NCBI GenBank assembly: GCA_017394805.1
Contig: JAFPXC010000003.1
Coordinates: 1-64,000 of the forward strand
Direction: 5' to 3'
Origin: Clostridia bacterium
Lineage (GTDB): Bacteria; Bacillota; Clostridia; Christensenellales; CAG-1252
Length of the DNA stretch: 64,000 nucleotides
In this document: positions 8,130 to 16,358 of the stretch, in pieces
Numbering within the stretch: the stretch's first letter is position 1
How the letters are laid out: every line of letters starts with the position of its first letter
Program-made: the position numbers and the translations under genes
Notes under the pieces: model-generated
The model's input: the letters and a program-made list of their open reading frames with translations, nothing else
Databases searched by the model: none
What the model was told of the DNA's origin: nothing

Positions 8130-9131
8130 ATGTGGTACTCTTATGATATGGACGACAGCGTAAAGAATCTTTTGAACAACATGCGGGAAGCCGCCGAGCG
8201 GGCGATGGAAGTGCAGGCCGAATTGGAATTGCCCGAGACGGCCGCCGACGCGCGTTACTATCAACACCTCGGGCGCGAAGCGGCGCGTTTGGCGCCCTAC
8301 GCCGAGGCCTATCGTCGGCTCAAGAGCGCGGCGGACGCGTTGGATAGGTGCCGGTTGGAAAAGCAGTCGGCGGAAGGGGAGTTTCGCGCGCTATATCAAG
8401 AGGAAGAAGACAGGCTGTCGGCCGAACTGAAAGAGGCCGAAGCCAATGCGGAAGCCCTCGTTCGCTTGACCGAACTGGGCGGCAACGAGCCGTGCGTTTT
8501 GACGGTCAAAGGCTCCGCCGTCAATAAATTCGGGGTGGACGTCCTACGCCTTTATCGTCACTATCTCGATTTGTCGGGTGTCAGATACGCTGCCGACGAG
8601 ACCGCCGAGGGCGGTACCTTGACCGCCGAGGGCGGGCTGGGGCGCTTGCACTTCGAGGCGGGGTTGCACAAGCGTTCGGACGGTGCGTCCTGCACGGTGA
8701 CGGTGATGCCTGCCAAGCCCGAGGGCGAGGTGTGCGTATCGCCCGAGGATATCCGCGTGGATATATTTTGCTCGAGCGGCAAGGGCGGTCAAAACGTCAA
8801 CAAGGTGGAGACGGCCGTGCGCATTACGCACGTTCCCACGGGCACGGTGGTCACCTGTCAGGACGAGCGGTCGCAACTGATGAACAAGCGCCGCGCGTTG
8901 GCCACTTTGGCGAAGCGCCTCGGCGAAGAACGCGCCAAAACCCTCAATCAAGCGTACGTCTTGGAGCGCGACGCCCAAATCAAAGATAGGTCCAACGCCA
9001 TTCGGCGTTACGATATAGCCAACAACAAATTGTGCGACACCCGCACCAACGTCTCCGTCCCGCTCAAAGAGGGAATGCGGGGCAAAATAGAGCGACTGAT
9101 CTTGTCGGTCGCCGGCAGTCATACCAAATGA
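8130..9131 (+). CDS. RF1-family GGQ protein with degenerate stop-codon recognition domain
   Basis: 333 residues (canonical RF1 is about 360). The C-terminal half is a clear class-I release factor: GKGGQNVNKVETAVRITHVPTG with GGQ near 218-220, then CQDERSQLMNK and DRSNAIRRYD. The N-terminal half has the RF1 helical domain and a match to the RF1 segment before the anticodon loop (VLRLYRHYL). The RF1 motifs GTGGDEA and RVQRVPxTES are missing: the protein passes from HFEAGLHKRS straight to DGASCTVTVMP, so the PxT/SPF tripeptide that reads stop codons is not recognisable. A rescue or specialised hydrolase of peptidyl-tRNA is therefore more likely than normal termination (inference). The start is uncertain: ATG 8130 or ATG 8148, neither with a strong ribosome site. 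The TGA overlaps the ATG of the helicase gene. Confidence 0.75.
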   Translation: MWYSYDMDDSVKNLLNNMREAAERAMEVQAELELPETAADARYYQHLGREAARLAPYAEAYRRLKSAADALDRCRLEKQSAEGEFRALYQEEEDRLSAELKEAEANAEALVRLTELGGNEPCVLTVKGSAVNKFGVDVLRLYRHYLDLSGVRYAADETAEGGTLTAEGGLGRLHFEAGLHKRSDGASCTVTVMPAKPEGEVCVSPEDIRVDIFCSSGKGGQNVNKVETAVRITHVPTGTVVTCQDERSQLMNKRRALATLAKRLGEERAKTLNQAYVLERDAQIKDRSNAIRRYDIANNKLCDTRTNVSVPLKEGMRGKIERLILSVAGSHTK

Positions 9132-11494
9132 ACTTTACCGTAAGTATAGACGCATCCACGACGGTGCTCAGCGGGCGCTATCGCGTATACAAGACCGAGC
9201 GCTTCGTCAAGCAGACGACGCGGTTCAAGCATACCGACAAAATGCTCGACGCCGTAGCGGGCGGGCTTTTGCTTGCCATGGCCTCGTTGCCCCTGACGGA
9301 CGGCAAGGGATTTTGGAGTGTCGCCACCGCCGACCGCTTGCACGTCTTTTGGGTGCGCCTTACGGCGGACAGTCTTATCTTTTGCGGGTACGACTCCACG
9401 ATGGAGTCCATTTGGCAGGAGGACACCCGCTTTGTTTCCTTTTTGTCCGCGCATACCGTCTTTGACGTGACGGTGAGCGAGGGCAGTCCCGCCTATCCCG
9501 AGAGCGATTTCGACAAGTTGTACAAGTTGTCCTTGACGGACGGCGTGTATTTCCCTTGTCTCAATCCCGAACAGCGCGCGTTGGTCACGTTGGAGGACGT
9601 CAACGTCCTCGTACAGGGCGTGGCCGGCAGCGGCAAGACCAACGTGTGCATCGACAAGATTCTCTTCGCGGCGTGCCGCGGATACGGCGGCAAAGTGCTG
9701 TACACCACCTATTCGAGAGGGCTTTTGTTGGACACCAAAATGCGCGTGGAGCGGTGGAAAGAGAATCTCGTATCCTTGGCCGCCGCCATGACGGCGGGCA
9801 CTGTGCGGTACGTGGACGAGGACAGACAAGCCGCCGTCGTCAATCGGCTGGGGCTATATCTCGCGGAGGATTGCACGGACGCGCTCACGCGGAAGTTGCG
9901 GGAGATAGCGGCGTGGCTGGACGACCACGTGGACTATCGGCTGGTGCAGGATATTTATACGGCCGTCACGGGCGAGCGCGTTGCGATGGCGGACGAGGAG
10001 TACTTCGTGCGTACCTATATGGGCGAAACGCGCAACTACTACCTCACGGGGCGGTTGGACAAGATCAAGGCCTTGTCGCCCGAGGTCATTTACAAGGAGA
10101 TTTTCGGCCTCATCGAAGGGTGGTGCGATCCGAGCGAACCCCAAAAGACGCTCACGAAAGAGCAATACGCCGCCTTGCGGCAGGACAGTTTTTCCAAGAG
10201 CGAGTGCGACACCATCTACGGCATCGCCGAGGACTATCGCAAGCACCTCGCCAAAGCGGGGCGAGAGGACAACAACACTCTCAGTCGCCGACTGCTTGCG
10301 GGTACGTTGCCGCGTTATAGCCTCGTCGTGGCCGACGAGGTGCAGGACTTCGCCGAGGTGACGTTGGTGCTGTTGGCACGCATGGCGTACAAGACGTTCG
10401 CCGTAGGCGACGCCTTGCAGATGATCAACCCCTCTTTCTTCAATTTCGCCTATCTCAAGCGCCTTCTTTTCGAGCAGGAAACGGCGCGCGTGTCCACATT
10501 GACGCACAACTACCGTTCGGGACGGCGCATACAAGAAGTCATCGAGGCGCTGGGCGCGCTCAACGAGGCGCAATTCGGCACGCACAACTTCGTCTTGAAG
10601 GGCGCGGCTTTTGCGGACGACGGGTATACGGACGCCTACTTCGTCGCGGACGACGACGCGTTTCTCTCCACCGTGCGCGAGGCCGACTTGGGCGACGTCA
10701 CCTTTATCACGGCCAACCGCGCGGAAAAGGAGCGGCTTTTGGCCGCGTTGCCCTCGTACGAGGTGTTGACGGTCAGCGAAATCAAAGGCTTGGAGCGCGA
10801 CAACGTCGTGCTCTATCGTCTGTTGGGCGCCAACCTCGCGCATTGGCAGGCGTTGGAGCGCAAGTGGATAGACCGCAAGACCGCCGACGAAAACTCGGTG
10901 TACCGCTACTATTTCAATTTGTTCTACGTGGGCGTGAGCCGTGCTCGGCGCAACCTTTACGTCTTGGAGGGGCAGACGCCCGCTTTGTTCGACGAATTGC
11001 TGATGTCCCTTACCGCCCAAACCACGACCGAGGCCGTGCGCAACCTACAGGCGGTAGCGGGCAAAAAACTCGAAGAAGCCGAGCAACTCGAGCGTGTGGC
11101 GCAGTTCATTTCGCTCGGTCAATACGAGAATGCACAGCACGCCGCCGACAAGTTGCCCAACGGCGCATGGCACGCAAAACGTATAGACGTATATGCCGAT
11201 TTGGTCAACGCGGGGCGTTTGCGCGAGGCGGGCATCGCCTTTTGGCAGTTGGGTGCTACCGCCGACGCCGAGAAGTGTTTCGTCCTCGCCGGCGAGACGG
11301 GACTTCTCGATTTGATGCGCTCCACCATGGCTTCGGGCGAGGTGGCGTTCAACGTGGATATGCTCCGCTACTACCCCGATCTTGCGGGCAACGCGGCGGC
11401 GCAATCGGCTTTGGTGGACGTAGTCAAAGAGGATTTAACGCGTTTGCAGGATACACGCAAACGCTTGCATAACCGTATGAAAACACGCAAATAA
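9128..11494 (+). CDS. UvrD/Rep-type superfamily 1 helicase
   Basis: 788 residues from the ATG that overlaps the previous stop (ATGA); a longer reading from 9032 lies inside the upstream gene and is rejected. Motifs: Q-motif LNPEQRAL (about 147), Walker A GVAGSGKT (about 163-170), Walker B VADEVQD (about 401), motif III GDALQMINPS, NYRSG (about 461), motif V region SEIKGLERDNVV (about 548), motif VI VGVSRARRNLYVL (about 600). About 145 residues of unknown fold precede the helicase core, and about 170 mostly helical residues follow it. It is not UvrD, PcrA, RecB or AddA by layout; it resembles the short UvrD-like helicases found with diverse partners. DNA unwinding is likely; RNA is possible given the GGQ partner. 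Confidence 0.82.
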   Translation: MNFTVSIDASTTVLSGRYRVYKTERFVKQTTRFKHTDKMLDAVAGGLLLAMASLPLTDGKGFWSVATADRLHVFWVRLTADSLIFCGYDSTMESIWQEDTRFVSFLSAHTVFDVTVSEGSPAYPESDFDKLYKLSLTDGVYFPCLNPEQRALVTLEDVNVLVQGVAGSGKTNVCIDKILFAACRGYGGKVLYTTYSRGLLLDTKMRVERWKENLVSLAAAMTAGTVRYVDEDRQAAVVNRLGLYLAEDCTDALTRKLREIAAWLDDHVDYRLVQDIYTAVTGERVAMADEEYFVRTYMGETRNYYLTGRLDKIKALSPEVIYKEIFGLIEGWCDPSEPQKTLTKEQYAALRQDSFSKSECDTIYGIAEDYRKHLAKAGREDNNTLSRRLLAGTLPRYSLVVADEVQDFAEVTLVLLARMAYKTFAVGDALQMINPSFFNFAYLKRLLFEQETARVSTLTHNYRSGRRIQEVIEALGALNEAQFGTHNFVLKGAAFADDGYTDAYFVADDDAFLSTVREADLGDVTFITANRAEKERLLAALPSYEVLTVSEIKGLERDNVVLYRLLGANLAHWQALERKWIDRKTADENSVYRYYFNLFYVGVSRARRNLYVLEGQTPALFDELLMSLTAQTTTEAVRNLQAVAGKKLEEAEQLERVAQFISLGQYENAQHAADKLPNGAWHAKRIDVYADLVNAGRLREAGIAFWQLGATADAEKCFVLAGETGLLDLMRSTMASGEVAFNVDMLRYYPDLAGNAAAQSALVDVVKEDLTRLQDTRKRLHNRMKTRK

Positions 11495-11503
11495 GGAGAG
11501 GAT

Positions 11504-12220
11504 ATGGAACAATCTACCAATCTTAACGCTCTGATTACCGCATTCTTGGGGTACCGCGACCTGCTGGCGCCCGTATTGGAGAGTCTCGCGCAATTCGTGG
11601 ACACCTACGACAGCTTGCGCAACGATATAGACCGACTTAACGACGCCTTTTCGGACGACGTCAAGGGCAAGTTGCAGGAGATTTACGAGACCTTGGCCAA
11701 GCAGGCGGCGCGGTCGGGCGATTTGGCCACCCAAATCGACCGCTTCGTCTCGTTGGGCGCGAATTACGTCAAGGAGATGGCCAAGTTGGAGACCGCTCTG
11801 GACAAGGCGCAGGACAGCCTCGCCACGGTGGGCGAGTTGGACAAAAAGGCCGAGGAGCAGTTGCAACGACTGGACGTCATCATCGCCGAGAAGCGCACCA
11901 ACTACAACGTCAAAGACTTGCAGCGCAGTCTCGAAAACTACAACAACACCGTGCAAAAGGTGAGTGATTTCATCAACAAGGACGTGGGCGAGGCCTTGAC
12001 GAGCGGCAACAGCAAGTTGGACGCCATTCGGTCGCAAAACGAAGTGATCGCCAAGGAGTTGGGGCGCAAGGACCAAGCCGTCGCCGAATTGACGGAAGAA
12101 TACAAACTCAACAATCGATTGCTCACCAAGCTGGTGGAGCAAAACGACGTGGACAGGGCCTACCTCTACGAACTGTTGGACGCGTGGGCGGACGAGCGCG
12201 GCGTCAAGCGCAAACGCTGA
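11504..12220 (+). CDS. Coiled-coil protein of unknown function
   Basis: 238 residues, almost entirely helical, with heptad-like spacing of L, I and A from about 25 to 215 and many charged residues; no membrane helix and no signal peptide. No family recognised. It begins nine bases after the helicase stop with a strong ribosome site (AAGGAGAGGAT) and ends four bases before the next ATG, so it belongs to the same operon. A structural or adaptor role between the cytosolic helicase and the downstream membrane protein is plausible but is inference only. Confidence 0.6.
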   Translation: MEQSTNLNALITAFLGYRDLLAPVLESLAQFVDTYDSLRNDIDRLNDAFSDDVKGKLQEIYETLAKQAARSGDLATQIDRFVSLGANYVKEMAKLETALDKAQDSLATVGELDKKAEEQLQRLDVIIAEKRTNYNVKDLQRSLENYNNTVQKVSDFINKDVGEALTSGNSKLDAIRSQNEVIAKELGRKDQAVAELTEEYKLNNRLLTKLVEQNDVDRAYLYELLDAWADERGVKRKR

Positions 12221-12224
12221 TCGT

Positions 12225-14105
12225 ATGGCAGACGACGCGAAGGGCATTCTCCAAGCCGTGCGAGCGGACGACGTAGCGGCGTTCGACGCCGCCGTCGGCA
12301 AGCACAAGAACCTGTATATCGGCAGGTTTTCTTTGCTTGCCGTCTGCTATTTGTACGGCAGCCACCGTATCGTCGGGGCGTACGCGCAGGCGATGCGGCA
12401 GGACAATCCCCTTCGCTTGGATGAGGACAGGCAGGTCTACAACGATTTCGCCAAGGTGGCAGGGAAGGCTTTGCGCCTATGGGCGGGCTATTCCACCGCC
12501 GACGTGGAGCCGTTGGAGATGCTGGCGCTTACGGGGGATTGGCGTGCGCTGCGGCGCGAATTTGCCCGCGGCGGTGTATCCGCCGAAGAGGGCGAGCGCG
12601 TCGTTTTGATTATCAAGTTGCGCTACGGCGTACGCGCGGCCGTGCGCGACGGGCAACTCGTTTTGCCCCCCAAACCCCTCAAACGATCGACCGAGGGCTT
12701 ACTTACGGCGTTGCTTGCGGCGCTCGTCGTGGTGTTTTTGGCGGGCGTGGCCGCATTGGCGTTGGGGCTCGTCTACCGCGAGGGCGTTCCCGTGGGCAGT
12801 CTTGCCGATTTGCAAACCGTATCCGCCGACAAGCAATACGTACTCAAACGCGACCTTGCGCTCGACGACACGGTGGATTGGTCGCATTTGCATTTGAACG
12901 GCGCGGGGCATACGCTCACGATCGACGTTTCCGCCACGCCGCATACGGACGTCTTTGACGGCGCTATCGAAAATTGCACCGTGCGCATCGTCGGGCATGA
13001 CGTCACCGTCACGCAGTCTTACGCCACGCTTGCGCGCGTCAACGCGGGCAGTTTTCGCAACGTCACGTTCTCGCTGGAAAGCGCGGAGGGGTGGACGGTC
13101 ACGCTCGCCGACTTCGCACGCAACGAGGAAGGGCGCGCCGAGTCGTGCGCGTTCGGCGGACTGTTCGTCGAGAATAAGGGCGAGATATGCGGCTGTACCC
13201 TTCAGGGCGACCTCAACTGGGTAGGTATGGGCGAGGTGGACGGCGAATTGGGCGGTTTCGCTTCGACCAATACGGGGCTCATCGAGTCGTGCGCGTTGGA
13301 GGGCAACGTCAGGGCCGAAACCGTAGATTTGGGCGGCTTCGTCTTCCGCAACGAGAAGGGGGGCGTCCTGCGCGATTGTATCCAAAAAGAGGGGTACGTG
13401 GTGGCCCAAACCACGTCCGTCTATCAATGGTCGCCCAAAACGGGCGGCGTCTGCGCCGTCAATTACGGCGTGGTGGAGAACGCACGCGTATACGGCGACG
13501 TCGAATGTGCCAAAGCGGACGTTTCCTTCCCCGACGGCGAAAAGATATTGGTCAGTTACGTCCACGCGGGCGGCGTTTGCGCCAACAATTACGGCGTGTT
13601 GACGCATTGTCTGGCGACGGGCGGCGTGTACGGACGCGGGGATTATACCGCCGTCTACGCGGGCGGCATTGCGGCGGACAACTACTACGACAAAGAAACG
13701 AGCGACCAACCCGCCGTACTGCGGCAATGTATCGCGGCGGGCACCGTGCGTGCGGCGGGATATTATATCAATTTGGGCGGGCTGACGGGTGCGACCTCGG
13801 GCTATCTTGAGGCCGACTGTTTCAACGGCAAGTTGGAGTACGACGCCTCGCGTGCCGCCGCCGTGTACGTTGGCACGGTGTCGGGGTACGGGCGTTTCGA
13901 GGACGCGGACGTGCCCGAGTTGTTCAAGGACGATCACGTCTGCCGCTTGTACTATCAAACGCTGTTCGGGTACAACGCCGTGCCCGTCATCGGCTACTAC
14001 GAGCAGGCGGCTTCGGCCATCGCGACCTTGGTCGGCGTCACCGACCACGATGCGTTGGAGTTCGGCACGTTGGAGGCATATTGGTATGGAAAAGAGAGCG
14101 AATAA
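12225..14105 (+). CDS. Single-pass membrane protein with GLUG-like beta-helix repeats
   Basis: 626 residues. Cytosolic N-terminal helical domain (about 1-155) with an ankyrin-like opening (ILQAVRADDVAAFDAAV), one membrane helix (about 158-182), then a large outer part. From about 330 it carries repeated units of the form GGxxxxNxGxxxxCxxxGxV, for example GGFASTNTGLIESCALEGNV, GGVCAVNYGVVENARVYGDV and GGVCANNYGVLTHCLATGG. This matches the GLUG-type repeats of right-handed beta-helix surface proteins. Such repeats usually bind or display at the cell surface. It follows the coiled-coil gene by four bases and overlaps the next small gene. The link between a cytosolic helicase and a surface beta-helix is unusual. 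Confidence 0.65.
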   Translation: MADDAKGILQAVRADDVAAFDAAVGKHKNLYIGRFSLLAVCYLYGSHRIVGAYAQAMRQDNPLRLDEDRQVYNDFAKVAGKALRLWAGYSTADVEPLEMLALTGDWRALRREFARGGVSAEEGERVVLIIKLRYGVRAAVRDGQLVLPPKPLKRSTEGLLTALLAALVVVFLAGVAALALGLVYREGVPVGSLADLQTVSADKQYVLKRDLALDDTVDWSHLHLNGAGHTLTIDVSATPHTDVFDGAIENCTVRIVGHDVTVTQSYATLARVNAGSFRNVTFSLESAEGWTVTLADFARNEEGRAESCAFGGLFVENKGEICGCTLQGDLNWVGMGEVDGELGGFASTNTGLIESCALEGNVRAETVDLGGFVFRNEKGGVLRDCIQKEGYVVAQTTSVYQWSPKTGGVCAVNYGVVENARVYGDVECAKADVSFPDGEKILVSYVHAGGVCANNYGVLTHCLATGGVYGRGDYTAVYAGGIAADNYYDKETSDQPAVLRQCIAAGTVRAAGYYINLGGLTGATSGYLEADCFNGKLEYDASRAAAVYVGTVSGYGRFEDADVPELFKDDHVCRLYYQTLFGYNAVPVIGYYEQAASAIATLVGVTDHDALEFGTLEAYWYGKESE

Positions 14106-14304
14106 ATGGTTGTTTGTCGTCTTGTGCGTATGCCTTGCGGCCGCCGTGGCGGCGCTCGCGGTCGGCGTCGTATTTTTATCGCGGATTGCGCGGACGGGCG
14201 TTGCGCCCTTCTATGCGGTGGTCTGCGCCGCCGTGGCCATGGGCGCGTCCTTCGCGTCGCTGGGCGGTGTGGCGCTTTTGTGGTATCGACTGCGCCGCTT
14301 CTGA
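14086..14304 (+). CDS. Small two-helix membrane protein
   Basis: 72 residues from the ATG at 14086, which overlaps the end of the beta-helix gene by 20 bases. Basic start (MEKRANKW), two hydrophobic helices (about 9-29 and 40-62) and a basic end (LRRF). No family recognised. The overlap suggests coupled translation with the preceding gene. Last gene of the five-gene unit; no clear terminator follows before the next promoter. Confidence 0.55.
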   Translation: MEKRANKWLFVVLCVCLAAAVAALAVGVVFLSRIARTGVAPFYAVVCAAVAMGASFASLGGVALLWYRLRRF

Positions 14305-14318
14305 GGCACGAATGGGTA

Positions 14319-14347
14319 TTGACTATTGGCGCAAAAAGTGCTGTAAT
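14319..14347 (+). promoter_or_regulatory. Promoter of the lipoprotein hydrolase gene
   Basis: TTGACT (14319-14324), 17-bp spacer, TGTAAT (14342-14347), 18 bp upstream of the ATG at 14366. Confidence 0.6.
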
Positions 14348-14365
14348 AGATAAAGAGGTATAGAT

Positions 14366-15922
14366 ATGAAGCGTATATTGATAGTATTGACGGTGATTAT
14401 ATTGTGCGTTTGTATGGTATTTGCGGCCTTTGCCTGCAAAGACAAAACGCCCGCCGAAACGAAGCCTGCGGGCGAGCAAAACGGAACGCCCGATCACTCC
14501 GCCGAGGTCACGTTGACTTCCGCCGTGACGTTGGCTGAAGCCAACGCCGCCCAAGTGAGCGACGTGCCCACCATCGCCGATTGCACGGTAGGGGAGGGCT
14601 TCGATATCGGCACCGTGCGTTTCGCCTTCTATTCGCCCGAGACGGGCTGGACCGAGGACGTGGCCAACGCCCCCTTCGACGAGAGCAAACCCACGGTTAT
14701 TCACTCGCACGGGCAGGGTGCGGACGGCTATATGTTCACGCCCGACGCCTTGTACGACGAGGGCTTCAACGTCATCAGTTTTTTGTGGGGCACGCTGTCG
14801 GACGATATGGACGTGCTGCGTATCGAGTTGCGCATTTGGCAACTCATCGAGGACTACGTCGACTACGGTGACAACGGCAACGTCCGCGAGGCCGCGGGCT
14901 TCAACTGCACCGTGCCCGAGATTTTCGCGGCGCGGTATTGCGATTTCTTTGCCCTGCACCCCGATTATAACTTGCCCATTCGCTTGACGGGGCATTCCTA
15001 CGGCGGTCAACTCACGTTCGCTTTGTCGACCTATTTCACTAAATTGTTCCTGTCCCATCGTTTGCCCGCGCGCCTGTTGCCCGAGCGTTACACCTTGCTG
15101 GATCCTTATTTCGACAACTACGCACAGGACTTCGATTGCCGCTGGCTGGGCGTCAAAGTGCCCTATAGTTCGGTCGGCATGGCGCTCTATTGTCTAGAGA
15201 ACGTCATTACGCCCAACAACGTGGCCATCGAGATGCTGCGCACTTCCAATTTGGTGGAGTTGGCGTGCATTATGGGCATCGACGACGACAACTCGCCCGA
15301 TTACTTTACCCAAATGAAACCCCTCTTCCGCGTGGTGGAATTGGCCAACAAGAACGAGTTGCGCAATCAATTCAGCAGTTCCATCACGGGTTCGGGCTTC
15401 CTGCACACCATCGCCAACGATTTCTATTTCAGCCCCAACGCCCGCACCCTTTACGCCGACGCGGACGGCGTGGCTATCTTCGGCAGAGCCAATTCCGCCT
15501 CTCTCGTGTTGGCCACGCGCGGGATGCGCTTTGATTTCAACGTGGACCAAGAGGATTATCGTCGGTACGAAAACGTCACCGTATGGCGCACCCAACACGA
15601 GGCCGTGGAAGAGATGAGCGCAGAGGAGTTCGACGCGTATACCGTCGTTTCGGGCATAGTCGCCCGCGACGCCAACGCCAACGGCACTATGGACGAGAAA
15701 GCGGCCGAACGCCTTACGGGCGTCACCGTCATTTTGAAGGATCAGGCCGACGGCAGCGTGCAGACGGCGACGACCGCTTCGGGCTTCTACTCCTTCCGCG
15801 TCAAACGCGGCGCCACCTACACCCTCACTCTCAAGGCCGAGAATTATCAAGAGAAGACGGCCACCATTACGGCCTCTTCCTTCGTCAACCTCGCCGACTT
15901 CGCCCTCGCCAAGAAGGGCTAA
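14366..15922 (+). CDS. Lipoprotein with alpha/beta hydrolase domain and C-terminal carboxypeptidase-regulatory-like domain
   Basis: 518 residues. Signal peptide with lipobox (FAAFAC, Cys about 29), so lipid-anchored outside the membrane. The central domain carries a nucleophile elbow GHSYGG (Ser about 210) after HSHGQGADGYMF, where the first histidine region resembles an oxyanion loop; a lipase/esterase fold is likely, but the acid and histidine are not assigned. The last 90 residues (VSGIVARDANANGTMDEKAAERLTG then GVTVILKD and GFYSFRVKRGATYTLTLKA) look like a carboxypeptidase-regulatory/SdrD-B type beta sandwich with a DxNxNGxxD calcium-like loop. Own promoter and terminator. Confidence 0.7.
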   Translation: MKRILIVLTVIILCVCMVFAAFACKDKTPAETKPAGEQNGTPDHSAEVTLTSAVTLAEANAAQVSDVPTIADCTVGEGFDIGTVRFAFYSPETGWTEDVANAPFDESKPTVIHSHGQGADGYMFTPDALYDEGFNVISFLWGTLSDDMDVLRIELRIWQLIEDYVDYGDNGNVREAAGFNCTVPEIFAARYCDFFALHPDYNLPIRLTGHSYGGQLTFALSTYFTKLFLSHRLPARLLPERYTLLDPYFDNYAQDFDCRWLGVKVPYSSVGMALYCLENVITPNNVAIEMLRTSNLVELACIMGIDDDNSPDYFTQMKPLFRVVELANKNELRNQFSSSITGSGFLHTIANDFYFSPNARTLYADADGVAIFGRANSASLVLATRGMRFDFNVDQEDYRRYENVTVWRTQHEAVEEMSAEEFDAYTVVSGIVARDANANGTMDEKAAERLTGVTVILKDQADGSVQTATTASGFYSFRVKRGATYTLTLKAENYQEKTATITASSFVNLADFALAKKG

Positions 15923-15942
15923 AAACGTATGCGGACGAAAAC

Positions 15943-15975
15943 GAGGCGCACCCGAAAGGACGCGCCTCTTTTTTT
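15943..15975 (+). terminator. Terminator of the lipoprotein hydrolase gene
   Basis: GAGGCGC (15943-15949) pairs with GCGCCTC (15962-15968), followed by a run of T to 15975. Confidence 0.85.
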
Positions 15976-16021
15976 GTATATGCGCGTTAAGCATTACCCA
16001 AAAAGGCAATGAAAGGGGGCG

Positions 16022-16092
16022 TTTGCGATATCGTTCGGGATATTGCGTGAGAAAAAGCGCGGCGGCCGTTGACAAGGCGGCGGGCGCCGACC
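16022..16092 (+). repeat. 71-bp direct repeat, copy A
   Basis: Matches 18670-18740 at 62 of 71 positions in the same orientation; the last 44 bases differ at one position. It holds TTGACA (16069-16074), but the -10 present in copy B is absent here because the match stops right after GCCGACC. The two copies bracket the 16359-18617 gene. Confidence 0.85.
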
Positions 16093-16202
16093 GTTCCGAC
16101 ATCGTCTATCTGGACAAGATACCCTTGCTGTAAGCGTGCGGTTTGATTGATTTATAGGGGCGTTTCCGTATTGGGTAACGCCATTTTTCTTCCCCTCTAT
16201 AC

Positions 16203-16230
16203 GCAAAAACGCCCCCTACGTAGGGGGTGT
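16203..16230 (-). terminator. Probable terminator of the NAD-binding/RyR-like gene
   Basis: Palindrome CGCCCCCTAC/GTAGGGGGTG (16210-16229) followed on the minus strand by a T-run (16204-16208). It is 130 bp beyond the stop at 16359. The stem has no free loop in the fully paired form, so efficiency is uncertain. Confidence 0.55.
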
Positions 16231-16358
16231 TTCGTGCAAAAGGCGTAGAAAAGTCCAATCATGCGTATTCGTCGAGCGGGTTTTTCCGACGCAACGGTTG
16301 CGGAACGGTACGACGCGTGGTATAAATGGGCCCAATCGAACGGGATGGGGAGCGGAGA

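Larger units (their letters stand above)
15976..16358. other. Intergenic region with a repeat copy and hairpins, no intact gene
   Basis: 383 bases between two convergent genes. It holds the first copy of the 71-bp repeat (16022-16092), a short coding-like tail directly after it (reading RSDIVYLDKIPLL then TAA, ending at 16132) and a palindromic terminator (16203-16230). The coding-like tail could be the end of a deleted gene. Nothing else was found. Confidence 0.5.

Noticed and set aside
9032-9127. Longer start for the helicase gene
   Set aside because: It lies inside the RF-like gene; the ATG at 9128 overlaps the TGA in the usual coupled way.
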